NCBI GenBank assembly: GCA_031002005.1
Contig: JARYHS010009186.1
Span: 181,500,437 to 181,564,436 of the forward strand
Length of the DNA stretch: 64,000 bases
Direction: 5' to 3'
Origin: Vandiemenella viatica
Lineage: Eukaryota > Arthropoda > Insecta > Orthoptera > Morabidae
How positions within the stretch are numbered: position 1 is the stretch's first letter; each line of letters begins with the position of its first letter. Positions 20,801-28,749 of the stretch are shown piece by piece. The notes under the pieces were generated by a model. The model ran no database searches and was not told the DNA's origin. It was given only the letters and a program-made list of their open reading frames with translations. The translations under genes and the position numbers were made by a program.

Positions 20801-21934
20801 AGTATGTTGTGGTGTCATCAAAAAAGATAATCTTCTATAATTCAGAAAGTGATAAACAAAATACTGATCCTGTACTAATCCTTGATCTTAAGTAAGTCAT
20901 GAAACCGAAAATTGGCTCATTCTATTTGTTTGTGATGATACCTGTTTTACAGTAGTCAACCTTTTCTTTTCTGCATGTAATCTACATTTTGTTCACAGAA
21001 AAGTATTCCATGTACGTCCAGTAACTCAGGGTGATGTAATCAGAGCAGATGCCAAAGATATACCTCGTATATTTCAGGTAGTTATTTTTGTAAAACATTT
21101 TGTCATTCATACATGAGTATTTATATTAGTGTCTAGTCTGTTATTGTTTACAACTTTCATTACAGCTGCTTTATGCTGGAGAAGGTGAAGCTAGACGGCC
21201 TGATGAAGGGGGAATTAATCAGTTGGAGCTAACTGCTTTAAGAGATGATAAACCTGGAACTGTCTCACTCAAAGGACATGAATTTATTCAGATTTCATAT
21301 CACATGCCAACAAATTGTGAGGTTTGTCCAAAGCCTTTATGGCATATGTTTCGACCACCACCGGCTCTGGAATGCAGAAGTAAGTAATAGATGCATTCAT
21401 TTTGATAAAATAATGATATATCCTCAGGGACTTTTTACTGAACAAAATGCTTACATCCAACAAGATTTATAAATCAGAACTGGTCATCATTCTTCTTCAA
21501 AATTACAGTAAAGTGTAAATTTTTTTTCATTACAGGGTGCCGCATTAAAGTTCACAAAGAACATTTGGAAAGGAAAGAAGATGCAATTGCACCCTGCAAA
21601 TTGCATTATGATCCAAATTCTGCTAAAGAACTACTTATACTTGCTCCAAATGTAGAGGATCAAAAGCAGTGGATCCAACGATTAGGGAAGAAAATACAGA
21701 AATGTGGGTACAAAGCAAACAGTGGGATGGATGGTGCAAAGATTTCGCCAAGGTAATTGACTTACATGTTTCTATATTTGAAAAGTACAGTCATATGAGT
21801 TTTTATCCAGAATTTTTGTTTTGTGATTGGTAATATATTTTAGAGAATCTACTCGATCTTCCCTGAAGCCGTACATTCACCAACAGCAGAGGTCTGCAAC
21901 TCTTCCAGCCAATGCTTCTTCAATTGGAAAGTGA
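3826..21934 (+). CDS. Rok: Rho-associated protein kinase, 3' portion (nine coding exons)
   Basis: Rho-associated kinase is a Ser/Thr kinase activated by GTP-bound Rho. It phosphorylates myosin light chain and myosin phosphatase and so controls actomyosin contractility at the cell cortex. Only the C-terminal part is here; the kinase domain and early coiled coil lie outside. Seen in order: a heptad-rich coiled coil with the Rho-binding region (exons 3826-4095, 4192-4285, 20116-20333, 20435-20653), then a PH domain (LEGWLSVPNKQNIRRHGW) split by a C1 zinc finger (CEVC, CRRC, HKEH), which is the ROCK signature, then the second half of the PH domain and a short basic tail ending in SSIGK. All junctions have GT-AG sites, and phases match except in exon 20435-20653, which is one base short. 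Family assignment is very secure; whether the copy is functional is open because of that missing base. Confidence 0.95.
4192..4285 (+). CDS. Rok: ROCK exon: coiled coil continuation
   Basis: 94 nt after a ttatttacag acceptor; donor gtaagt at 4286. It encodes AKDRELDYKKTVEQL and VKEKDELNHQLKIMQQ and ends one base into a Ser codon, which the exon at 20116 completes. Charged helical sequence, in register with the previous exon. Confidence 0.92.
6217..6659 (+). pseudogene. Penelope-like retroelement C-terminus with GIY-YIG endonuclease
   Basis: An uninterrupted frame to a TAA at 6657-6659 encodes ATCSTTHLIYQLTCRYCTSS followed directly by YIGLTTQPLSVRMSGHR, and later ELRRWELAYQ and PPPGLNHR. This is the GIY-YIG nuclease domain that ends many Penelope-type and related reverse transcriptases. 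There it nicks the target DNA for insertion. Just upstream, in another frame, PCNRPSCKTCSM is the Cys-rich knuckle normally joined to this domain, so one frame shift separates them. Weaker similarity continues left to about 6060. The polymerase domain is absent, so this is a 5'-truncated fossil. Confidence 0.75.
8513..9796 (+). mobile_element. mariner transposon with terminal inverted repeats
   Basis: The left end reads ACGAGGGTGGTTTGCAAAGT, and the reverse complement of the right end reads ACGAGGGTGGTCTGAAAAGT. Similarity continues for about 28 bp. The element is 1284 bp, normal for mariner, and carries one transposase gene in plus orientation. The right end is followed by TA if the terminal T is counted as target, but the left flank is GA, so the TA duplication is not perfect. 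It lies inside the ROCK intron. Confidence 0.9.
8682..9721 (+). pseudogene. mariner transposase, multiple frame shifts
   Basis: The start MDKIEYQAVIKYLFLKG leads into two helix-turn-helix regions, then VDETWIHHYTPETK (first Asp), HHDNALSHTS (second Asp) and, after a one-base correction, SPDLAPSDFFLF (third Asp), giving DD34D. The frame breaks in a T-run near 9245, again near 9535 where an extra A follows LAP, and again near 9575. The tail ends VLQRWEHRWEKCVELQGDC with a TGA at 9719-9721. The catalytic residues survive and the damage is mostly indels, which suggests a fairly young copy. It is not active as assembled. Confidence 0.88.
10113..10875 (+). repeat. interspersed retroposon-like repeat (CCCGCGACTTTG family)
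   Basis: Starts TAGCTGATACCCGCGACTTT and ends near GCATTTATAGTATTATTACT. The reverse complement of 38806-39022 has the same two ends. These termini resemble a common insect SINE / LINE-3'-end repeat. This copy is about three times longer than the other, with low-complexity insertions such as a G-run near 10330. No coding sequence is seen. Confidence 0.6.
10868..11180 (-). repeat. tRNA-like repeat unit 1 of a direct tandem pair
   Basis: About 310 bp that recurs at 11298-11610 with clear similarity, for example CTAACTTTGTGATATCTA, TCAATCCGAATAACC and GACTCTTACGATCAAAAACA. On the minus strand from 11165 it reads like a tRNA head: box A TAGCTCAGTGGCTAAAGCG and box B GGTTCAAATCT. This suggests a tRNA-derived retroposon. 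A CATA-type microsatellite follows and separates the two units. Confidence 0.65.
11181..11275. repeat. CATA/TACA microsatellite
   Basis: Nearly pure four-base repeat of CATA with a short ACAC interruption. It lies between the two tandem tRNA-like units and looks like the repetitive tail of the first. The apparent open frames over it encode only repeated dipeptide-like sequence. Confidence 0.9.
11298..11610 (-). repeat. tRNA-like repeat unit 2 of a direct tandem pair
   Basis: Second copy of the unit at 10868-11180, same orientation. On the minus strand near 11590 it has box A TAGCTGAGTGGTTAGAGCTC and box B GGTTCAAATCT. The units differ at many single positions, so the duplication is not recent or the two copies inserted independently. 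Confidence 0.65.
11788..11975. repeat. compound tetranucleotide microsatellite
   Basis: Runs of CAAA, then CATA, then TCTA, then CCTA, then TCTA again. It follows sequence ending TTATCGAGATCGGGTGAAAA, which looks like the 3' end of a retroposon. The block may therefore have grown from a repetitive tail. Confidence 0.92.
12249..12300. repeat. A-run plus TCTA microsatellite
   Basis: About 21 A residues followed by a TCTA run, again resembling the tail of a retroposed copy. Confidence 0.9.
12330..13320 (-). pseudogene. IS630/Tc1-mariner superfamily transposase fossil with DUF4817-like N-terminus
   Basis: Read right to left, with many stops. The N-terminal helix-turn-helix is recognisable: HATCIQKSL, then ILLXVDRFWKTVDM and the GSRIIRTSENIEQV region. 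SVRRIL and LIHPYKQAVLRKLNPS follow. The catalytic part includes LQEMDVGDVDIN near 12580 and the tail TNHPRTMAQLKNNIQAVNN near 12450. The order matches a widespread insect transposase type known to me by this pattern. Terminal inverted repeats were not found, so the boundaries are those of protein similarity only. Confidence 0.7.
13650..13990 (+). repeat. left arm of long-inverted-repeat element
   Basis: Roughly 340 bp whose reverse complement recurs at about 16225-16590. Matching blocks include TTCCATTGTCAAGCCA (13733) against TTCCACTGTCAAGCCA on the other strand, ACTAAAGTT, CACCTGGT, and GCCTTGAT near 13948. Similarity is roughly 75-80 percent by eye. No protein is recognised in it. Confidence 0.75.
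13991..16224. other. AT-rich interior of the long-inverted-repeat element
   Basis: About 2.2 kb between the inverted arms. It is strongly AT-rich, and I recognise no transposase, RNA gene or repeat in it on either strand. A TATATATA box lies at 14971. The open frames are short and of random composition. Confidence 0.6.
16225..16590 (-). repeat. right arm of long-inverted-repeat element
   Basis: Inverted partner of 13650-13990. Similarity fades outward near TAGAAATCCAAAAAGC (16548) and inward near 16225. No clean target duplication is visible at the outer ends. Confidence 0.75.
16855..17062 (+). repeat. tRNA-derived SINE, family A (degenerate)
   Basis: Contains a box B-like CAGGTTCAAAATC, then the family body AAATCACTCCAGG, CAAAAAAGCCATGGCC and TTCTTTCCCAGTC, and the 3' motif CCTCTAATGACC. 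The body matches the better copies at 42786-42998 and 44998-45272. Internal deletions and substitutions mark it as old. Confidence 0.75.
17259..18551 (-). mobile_element. PIF/Harbinger DNA transposon with TAA target duplication
   Basis: The left end AGGTGCGTGTCCACTTGAGA matches the reverse complement of the right end AGGTGCGTTTCCACTTGAGA, and repeats of GAGAGTAGCTCGC extend the inverted ends inward. TAA flanks both sides (17256-17258 and 18552-18554), the three-base TWA duplication typical of PIF/Harbinger. The 1293-bp body carries part of a HARBI1-like transposase on the minus strand. It is internally deleted and probably non-autonomous. Confidence 0.88.
17951..18373 (-). pseudogene. HARBI1-like PIF/Harbinger transposase, N-terminal half only
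   Basis: From ATG at 18373: MAAHNRKVASAV, an in-frame stop, then KLNRKSCWVKPCIKRNVFGA, the W-V-x-P basic N-terminus of HARBI1-type transposases. Next come DAQQFGNFCRLMSCKVEF and QDTKMRKPISVHTLVMVTLR, which aligns with the DT-x-R / TLRFLATG region. The DDE catalytic core is missing, replaced by unrelated AT-rich sequence. A single stop in an otherwise intact frame suggests the deletion came before strong decay. Confidence 0.8.
19489..19832 (+). repeat. MITE, CATAAACCACGTAG family, copy A
   Basis: About 344 bp, flanked by TA. Left end AAGAGTGTCTATAAACCACG; the reverse complement of the right end is AGGGAACATCCATAAACTTG. C-runs sit just inside both ends. The centre (GTGGAAATAAATGTTCATAT) matches the copies at 33352 and 37471. 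No coding capacity. Confidence 0.82.
20116..20333 (+). CDS. Rok: ROCK exon: coiled coil
   Basis: 218 nt after a ttttag acceptor. The first two bases complete the split Ser codon. Encodes NEANNNGEELEKLRRQL, TEQMLKMQAVNKLAEIMNR and LRKREKECRKLQQELTQ, ending in phase 0 at a gtgatg donor. This is the ROCK coil just before the shroom/PH-proximal part. Confidence 0.93.
20435..20653 (+). CDS. Rok: ROCK exon: coiled-coil end, one base short
   Basis: 219 nt between acag and gtaaaa splice sites. It starts in phase 0 (EREKYSQMAAKWQKDLQEL) and must end in phase 1 to join the PH exon, so the length should be 3n+1. Conserved residues first follow one frame to EIEQLHI, then the frame two bases on (SSETASLSSADNDDELMSQ). 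The break falls in cacattaacttg near 20576-20587 and fits loss of one A. Without it the frame reads into TAA at 20642-20644. It could be an assembly error in a short A run, a real null allele, or decay. Confidence 0.9.
20732..20891 (+). CDS. Rok: ROCK exon: first part of PH domain
   Basis: 160 nt after a tttttcag acceptor; donor gtaagt. The first two bases complete a Glu codon. Encodes SRLEGWLSVPNKQNIRRHGW, then KKQYVVVSSKKIIFYN, the first beta strands of the PH domain that places ROCK at membranes. Ends two bases into a Lys codon. Confidence 0.94.
20999..21077 (+). CDS. Rok: ROCK exon: PH domain
   Basis: 79 nt after a ttcacag acceptor; donor gtagtt. Encodes KVFHVRPVTQGDVIRADAKD followed by IPRIFQ, a highly conserved ROCK segment. 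Phases join on both sides. Confidence 0.93.
21166..21379 (+). CDS. Rok: ROCK exon: PH to C1 domain
   Basis: 214 nt, tacag acceptor, gtaagt donor. Encodes LLYAGEGEARRPDE and KGHEFIQISYHMPTNCEVC, ending PPPALECR. It holds the first His and the CEVC pair of the C1 zinc finger inserted in the PH domain. This finger is atypical in ROCK and is not thought to bind diacylglycerol. Confidence 0.94.
21536..21752 (+). CDS. Rok: ROCK exon: C1 domain end and second PH part
   Basis: 217 nt after a tacag acceptor. Completes CRRCRIKVHKEHLERKED and the last C1 Cys (APCK), so all metal ligands of the C1 finger are present across the two exons. KELLILAPNVEDQKQWIQRL follows, the C-terminal PH helix. Donor gtaatt. 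Confidence 0.94.
21844..21934 (+). CDS. Rok: ROCK last coding exon and stop
   Basis: After an attttag acceptor: ESTRSSLKPYIHQQQRSATL and PANASSIGK, then TGA at 21932-21934. A short, basic, Ser-rich tail with a QQQ stretch. The exon continues into the 3' UTR. Confidence 0.9.
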
Positions 21935-23195
21935 AACGAAAATGAGAACACTTGGAAATAATTTACTTCATAATCTGTTGTGAAGTTATAAGTAGACAGA
22001 TGTAAGCTGTCTGAATATATTACCATAATTAAAACATAATTTATTTTTTAACTGTGGCCTAACCAAAGTTTTATGTCATGCAAATAGTTGTAACATATTG
22101 TTAGTAATATACATATTTTAAGTTTTTGTAACTACATTAAATGTGTTATAAAAGATTATTTTTTTCAATATAGCTGCATTTGACATGAGTGATAACTGTT
22201 CCCTCGTGAACTGACAAGAGATTTCGTACAGAATTATTTAGAACCAAGGGTCTGTTTAGCGATGGCAGCTTGGATTTGGCATTGACAATTTCAGTATACA
22301 TCAAGGACACGGCTTTGAGTGGTTATGATTATACAGAAGGCTGATTTCCCTCTTGCCTGTCATATCATAGCCACAATGCTTTTTTAGACAGAGGTACAAA
22401 GACTAATATAATTTATAGTGTTGTTACGTCCTGATAATGTCAATAAACTGTAGATCTCGTAGGGAAATATACCATGTAGCCTTGATGCACAAGGGAAAGA
22501 TTAATGCCAAAAAACTATTAAAAACAGCATACAATATATACAAGCTTTTTCTTACTGACTGACATTCGAAACCAAAGGTGTTGAAGTTTTTCATCGTATT
22601 TAAAAAAAAATATTAATTTGCATTTTTAACATTATCATCAAAAATTAAAATATTGCTCATGAAGATGGCATTCCTCCATACTTTTTATTGCTGTATTTGT
22701 TTCATCTGTACTTTATCTTGTGATTTTGAAGCATCTCTCTTGCTCACATAATAAATTTCTGTGCCAATTAATTTGTATATCTAATTACTTGTCAGTGTAT
22801 AAACCACAACTAAGTATAAAGTTTCAGTGAAACTTGCTATTTTTTATATGTATACAGAAATGTTTGAGAGAATTTTTCAGTCACACAAGTGTGCTGATGT
22901 ACTGTTTCTTCATGTTGTTGATGTTTTTTCAGAAGTGAATACTTGAGAATGTGCCTTGTAAAAAACATGCATTTTGTGAACATGTGGTACTATTTTTTTA
23001 TTATTATTTAAGCAAATTAAGCCTTTGGAAAGTTCCATTTGCAGAAAACTCATATGTATTCAGTTTTACTGAATCATGTAACTACCATTTATTACTTTAT
23101 ATATATGTTGTTTGTAGATACCTCCGTACCTTCGTATGTGCTGTTTGTATATGAAAATGTGATGTACACAATAAATTTATTGATACAACAAAAGA
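21935..23195 (+). other. ROCK 3' UTR (inferred)
   Basis: AT-rich, no open frames of note, directly after the ROCK stop. Candidate AATAAA signals occur at 22442 and 23170. I take the second as the likely end only because the text before it has no repeats. The true end is not proven. Confidence 0.5.
23170..23175 (+). promoter_or_regulatory. candidate ROCK polyadenylation signal
   Basis: Canonical AATAAA in GTACACAATAAATTTATTG, followed within 30 bp by AT/T-rich sequence. An earlier AATAAA at 22442 is an alternative. Confidence 0.4.
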
Positions 23196-23755
23196 TCTAT
23201 GGAATGTTATACTAAACTTGAGAAATATCTGCAAACAAAATTACTTCCTGTGCAGTGCATTGTATAACTGCTACTATTTTTACAGTTTTTATTTGAAGTT
23301 TCATACAAAGGATGCAAGTCAAATTTGCTTTCAGTAACATTATAAATTGCATTGCTCAAATGAGTTTATTGCATTTCAAAATTACTTTTTATATCATGGT
23401 AAAAGCTGGTAAAAACATTAGAAGGCAATAAAATAAGTGGAATACTAGTCTAAAAAGCATTATTGCTGTGTATGCCTGTTTGAAAGTATTGTAAGTACAA
23501 ACATTGAAGCATTCATTTCTAGAATGCTATTTATTCTTTGAGTTATAATTTTGTAATGAATGTGAAGTTTTCGATTGTACGTAAGACAATACTGATTTAA
23601 GAACTGAAGTAAAGTTCTAACAATTTGAGGTTCAAGCTTACATCTTCTGTTTTGTTTCTTTTAATAACATTTAATATTGAAAGGAAAGAAAAAATATGCA
23701 CATCACTCTTCAAAGTTGAAGGAAAGAGCTAGACCAAAGAAAACTCCATAAATAC

Positions 23756-23930
23756 GATGTTTTGGACTGTGCCCATATTCATGAAAATAGAAACATATGA
23801 CTGAGTTTGCAAATGCACCTGTGGACAACACAGCCACATTAATGGATTCATGTGGGTGTGTTGACCATGGGCTCAATCACTTGTTTCTATATTGGTGAGT
23901 AAGGGTAAAGCCCAAAGTATTGTGTTTGTG
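23756..23930. repeat. small foldback (hairpin) element
   Basis: The two halves are imperfect inverted copies: GTTTTGGACTGTGCCCATAT and ATAGAAACATATGACTGAG on the left mirror CTCAATCACTTGTTTCTAT and AAAGCCCAAAGTAT on the right. Identity is about two thirds by eye. No target duplication resolved. Confidence 0.45.
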
Positions 23931-25080
23931 TTGTGTTTATCATTGCTACTCTTCTCCATTCAATTTTGGTGACTGATGGGTGTATTTTATCTTTCCTTTC
24001 CTTGTTAGTACTGCCTCATGGCATTTCTTCATACTATATTGTTCCTGATATTGTGATTAACATTTCTGTTCCCAGCTGAATCTTCTCATTTTTCTTGAAA
24101 TGTATGATGTGGGTGGGTGATGAAGTTTATATGATTTAAGTTGAATAATGGGACCCATTTCATAGTTAACTGGAATCGAGAATTTATATTTCATTTTTAA
24201 TAAGCGCTTGTCATTTATCCTGCTTTGATCTGACTATGCTGCAGTCCACATTTACTGTTAATACCCACAACGCTCTTTGCTTTGCAATTTATTTATTTGG
24301 AATTTTGCCATTTATAGACTGCTTGGAACCTAAGACTGCAGTAGTCCTTTTTGTTTTCTTCTCTTCCCAGTACTTACTCATGCCTATGCTGATGGCCTAA
24401 TATCACACTCTCTTTGGCTATTGTTTTGATTGGAGTACTGGAAATTGTGCAGTGTCAATCAGCCTTCTCTTTCATTAATGTCATATTGCATGATCCTAAA
24501 GTCTTTCCAAATCCTACCTTATTTATTTTAGACAAACTTTTTTTTTTTTTTTTTTTTAGAAATGTAGTCAAATATTTCCTCAGTCAACCTCTAGTTATCC
24601 ATACTGTATAATTGTTCATAAAACACTGATGTGTCTGTAATTTTCTCTGTGTTCTTTTATGAAGCTTCATTTTTTTTCTTTTGCTCTAAAATTTACCTTG
24701 CTGTTTTCATTTCACTAAATGCAATATACATTACTGGTCATTAAGCCAAAACACAAAATTCAGAATTTTTGTATGTTCATCCATCTTTCAAGAACACTCA
24801 GTGAATTTTAGCAAAACTGCACATAGTGGTCACTTATTTCATTTGTCAGAATATAGGATACACTTTATCCCAGTAAGCCATACAATTTTTAGTTATATAA
24901 CATGCTAAACTATTAAATCTGAAATTTTTGTGTCTCTTTGCACAATTCCAGCAAAATCTAATAGACAGAATTTAATGAATTTTCACATAGTCATATCTTA
25001 TGTTGCCTGTCAGTCTGCAGAATACTATTTATCTTAATGAATTGACCAAATTTCCTATCATGTAAAACCAAAAACAGCAA

Positions 25081-25127
<47 letters not shown>

Positions 25128-25390
25128 TTACTCACCACAAAAAAATAAATGGACGGATTTGAAGAAAACTGCATGTAGTGTTAGTTTATACAACCAGTTA
25201 AAGTAAATTAAAAGAATAGTTCCTAATGATAATGTTGTGTGTGCATGTCACAAAAATGGAAGATTTCAATGAAACTTTACATATTAATATCTTTTGTCAT
25301 TAGTTAACTTAGAGAATACTTTTTAATTTAGATAAACAACATAATTATCAATGTTACAGAGGTCAAAACCATAAATTTTGGAATATTTGG

Positions 25391-25438
<48 letters not shown>

Positions 25439-25822
25439 CGCGCGCGCACATGCACCGCGTGTACCTAACAAAACAAAACAAAAAATGTGAATGGAATTAG
25501 TAAAAATGCTTGTAGTTTTGGTGTGTCATGAGTTAACATGTTTATAGTAATTAGTGCCATGTTTCATCCACGATACAGACACAAAATTTTTTTTTGCATT
25601 TACATTAAATATTGTCTGGTGGAACATTCTTCCAGTCAAAATGCTTACTAAGTTTTGCCCTATAGATGCCCTGAAGATGTGTTTGTTTTTGCAGTTGAAT
25701 TGTGGAAATTTTTTTGGGTTTTTTATCTTAGCTAATATACATACCAAATCAATCTTTTTGTGCACACAACACGTGGTATCACTTCAAATACTGCTTGCAG
25801 ATAAGTTACTGTATGTGAACAA
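23931..25822. other. intergenic AT-rich stretch with simple repeats
   Basis: No gene recognised. Contains an A-run of about 40 at 25087-25125, a GT-repeat of about 23 units at 25392-25437 followed by CGCGCGC, and a T-run at 24540-24556. Confidence 0.6.
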
Positions 25823-26050
25823 TACTGAGTGGTTTGGTAACTCAGTGGTTAAGGTGCTTGTTTTTAAAAGTTTGGGGTTCGGTCCTGGGTTCAAATCCTG
25901 GTGAGGCCATTAATTTTTAAGATTTATGTTTGATCATATGAATTACGCTAGCACTTTGTGGTTCGGCCATCCTAGCCAAGACAGAGTTGGAATGGACAGC
26001 ACATTGAAATTCTGATCGTAAGACCACACAGATTTACTTTATCAACAAAC
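25823..26050 (+). repeat. tRNA-derived SINE, family C
   Basis: Pol III-like promoter boxes: box A TGGTAACTCAGTGGTTAAGG and box B GGGTTCAAATCCTGG, 33 bp apart. The non-tRNA body includes GGTTCGGCCATCCTAGCC and GACAGCACATTGAAATTCTG. It looks unrelated to SINE family A downstream of the tRNA part. Confidence 0.65.
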
Positions 26051-26165
26051 ACACACATATAAAATTTCCCACTTTTCGCAAGCGTCATTATTGGTAAAAA
26101 AAATTACACTTACTTGTGTCTTTTTTTCGAGGTTTGCTATGCGTTTTTTTGTTCTAATCGCCAAC

Positions 26166-26195
26166 ATTTCGGCACCATCCTGGAGCCTTCGTCAG
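26166..26195 (-). other. hammerhead-ribozyme-like core boxes, left arm
   Basis: On the minus strand CTGACGA, the same hairpin with loop GGA, then GAAAT. Compared with the right arm the differences fall at the freely variable seventh core base, in the hairpin loop, and just after GAAA. Stem bases are unchanged. Confidence 0.35.
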
Positions 26196-26542
26196 GGCTT
26201 CTATCTGTCTAGCCGCCTGGTCCTTTTTTGATCATCTTGAACACTGATTCACTGTTTATTTTTCACTGGAAAAGATGATTTTATTTCTCTGCCAAAGAAT
26301 ATTTACTGTTCCAAAGAGATTTGTGTATTACGCAGCGATCTTGTAGTTGTTCCAAATGTGGAAGTGTGTACTAGCAAATGAACATGTAACATCAACAAGA
26401 TTGCTGCATAATACACAAACCTCTTTGGAACAGTAAATATTCTTTGACGGAGAAACAAAATCATCTTTGCCGGTGAAAAATAAACAGTGAATCAATGTTC
26501 AAGTTTATAAAAAAGGACCAGGCGGCTAGACATATAGAAGCC

Positions 26543-26572
26543 CTGATGAAGGCTCCAGGTTGGTGCCGAAAC
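26543..26572 (+). other. hammerhead-ribozyme-like core boxes, right arm
   Basis: CTGATGA, then A, then a hairpin GGC-T-CCA-GGT-TGG-T-GCC, then GAAAC. This matches the CUGANGA / stem II / GAAA order of hammerhead cores. I could not draw helix III or a UH cleavage site next to helix I, so this is an incomplete match. Confidence 0.35.
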
Positions 26573-26645
26573 GTTGGCGATTACAACAAAAAAATGCAGC
26601 GCAAACCCCGAAAAAAAGACACAAGTAAGTGTAATTTTTTACCAA

Positions 26646-28189
26646 ACACACACTTTGCAGATTAGCAACTGTTTCAACCAGATGTAGAAACAAATTATGC
26701 ACATATTGACATACAAATTTAGAAAGAGAGGAGGATATCTGAGGAAATAATGAGGCTGCACCTTTATTTTTTTCATACCCAGTAAAAATTCTTTGAAAGT
26801 TTATGTGTGAATTAATTGCACAGATATCAGATTCTTTATCACACAGTCATGTGTATAACCCTTACTAATATAATAAAGAATATCTAGCCTTTTTAATTAC
26901 AGCTACTGTAACAGATTTTTTGATATAGTCATTCAAATTCATGGAACCTCATGATGGTGCTTCTGCCTATATCTTTAGTTTCTTTATAATGCTTGTAATT
27001 ATTTTTTAAGGAATACTCCTTAGAATGGAACAATAGCTGATTCACAATTAACAGTAACAGTATTGTTCTCCTTTGTGTGAACATTGATATCAAGATTTTG
27101 ATATAGATATTTTTGCTATCTGCTTGAAAAAGTGAAACTTGGGGTGACCCTAAACTTAATTGCATGAACTCTTATAACATTTTATTTTTGTCTTTGCCAT
27201 TTTTAGAAATTATAAAATATTGTTCTTTCATTAGCGTTATAGTTCAGATGTATTTGTCCAAAACTTTTCTTAAATAAATTGCTGGAAATCTTGCATTCTG
27301 CTTTGAAAATTTGTTGTGTCATTTTTTAAGAGTATCAGGCAGCATTGGTAAGCTTTTATAATAAAAACAGGCATAAAAAAATAATAGCTTGTTGCTAAGT
27401 GTGATAGCACCTGTAATGTATCTCGCTACTATTGTCTTTTCTTACAGTCTTTAGTTATGGTAGCTTTTTTAGCTACATATTAGTTTTTCCGTAATTCTTT
27501 TTCGTAAATTTCCCCTCACAACATAAAAATCTACTTACTGTTTAGCCAAATAATAGGTCACAAACATAAACGCTTGCATCAGTATTACGACACCATATGA
27601 TCAGACAGCGACTTTCTTTAAGCAGACGCGTCAGGAATTTCTGTGCCAACGCACATAACTGATATAACTTTTTATAACAATCCTTTATAAGAATTATCAT
27701 ATTAAATTCTTACTTATCAATATATTGCTTCCTTCTCTTTAACAATCAACACATCTTTCTTTACCACATCAGACTTAAAGCAAACCTGATTAATTATTCA
27801 GTTTAAACACATAATCTCCTATCAGAGTAGTATCCTGGATAACATATTATACACTCGTACATTAACTACCAATTTTTTTTCCATAAAACAACAAAGTATT
27901 AATTTTTCACTAATCATGACAATTACAAACAATAATTATTTTTCAAATATTTAATTATTAATATGCAGGTTTGTTTAAAGTGATTTTTAATCATTTATCT
28001 TATCTTGCCATGCAGTGCCGTTTGTAATGTACCTTGCTACTATTGTCTTTTCTAATAGTCTTTAGTTAGCTTTTAAGAAAACAATATAGCTACATGAATC
28101 CTTTTTCCCAGTTTGACCGTTACTTATTTTTCAAACTAATCAACACTGTTCAAATATTTATCATCACTGACCGTGTAATACTACTTTAA
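26646..28189. other. AT-rich intergenic stretch with a short direct repeat pair
   Basis: No gene recognised. A block of about 60-90 bp at 27408 (TGTAATGTATCTCGCTACTA) recurs at 28022 (TGTAATGTACCTTGCTACTA) in the same orientation, about 610 bp apart, each followed by TTGTCTTTTCT. Confidence 0.5.
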
Positions 28190-28560
28190 TTTAATTGCAA
28201 TGGAGTGCACACTCCGTTGGCTATTTCCCTACACACCCATCTTCTCCCTTTCCTGCACCAACCTACATTTACCCTCTACAAATTTCAACAGTAAATTCTT
28301 TCAACATTTTTTGTACATTATTCATTATTTCTCTTGGTATCTTATTCCAATCCCTGTCATCCTTACCTAAAATAGAGAATCTTTCTACATCCTTGTGCCT
28401 GAAATCGAGTTCCCTTCCATGCATTACTTTTAATTCTTACACCAATATCTTTCCATGCCTCATCGCCAATATACGTCTCATACACTCCCATAACCCTCTT
28501 TACCCTCCTCCTATCTTCCAATGAATCACATTCCAGCTTATTCTAATAGATCACATTACC
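28190..28560 (-). pseudogene. possible non-LTR retrotransposon RT C-terminal tail
   Basis: Minus-strand frame LECDSLEDRRRVKRVMGVYE followed by TYIGDEAWKDIGVRIKSNAW. This resembles the post-polymerase tail found after many insect non-LTR reverse transcriptases, where a D-x-L-x-x-RR-x-x-R motif is common. Stops follow. Recognition is by pattern only and is uncertain. Confidence 0.4.
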
Positions 28561-28749
28561 TTTACGTCCATCCATCTCTTTCCTCATAATACACAACATT
28601 TATTCAATCTTTCGTTTGCCCAATTTGAATTCAGTTAAAAATTTCTTGTTACATCTACACTGATAATCCATTAAATATATTATTCATTGAAACGCTGCTA
28701 AGGCATTCATTCTGTTCATCATGGCTCCTCCATGTCTTATCATGTTCTC

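Larger units (their letters stand above)
26091..26645. mobile_element. palindromic foldback element with hammerhead-like boxes
   Basis: Near-perfect inverted arms of about 260 bp (26091-26351 and 26387-26645) around a loop of about 35 bp. Outer ends are TTGGTAAAAAAAATTACACT and the mirrored AGTGTAATTTTTTACCAA. Each arm carries the segment AGAAGCCCTGANGAAGGCTC followed by a small hairpin and CCGAAA. No open frame. It could be two head-to-head copies of a terminal repeat, or a foldback MITE. Confidence 0.8.

Noticed and set aside
25823..25905. Apparent tRNA gene with box A and box B
   Set aside because: Spacing is tRNA-like, but the flanking body is repeat-like and the acceptor arms do not pair; treated as a SINE head.
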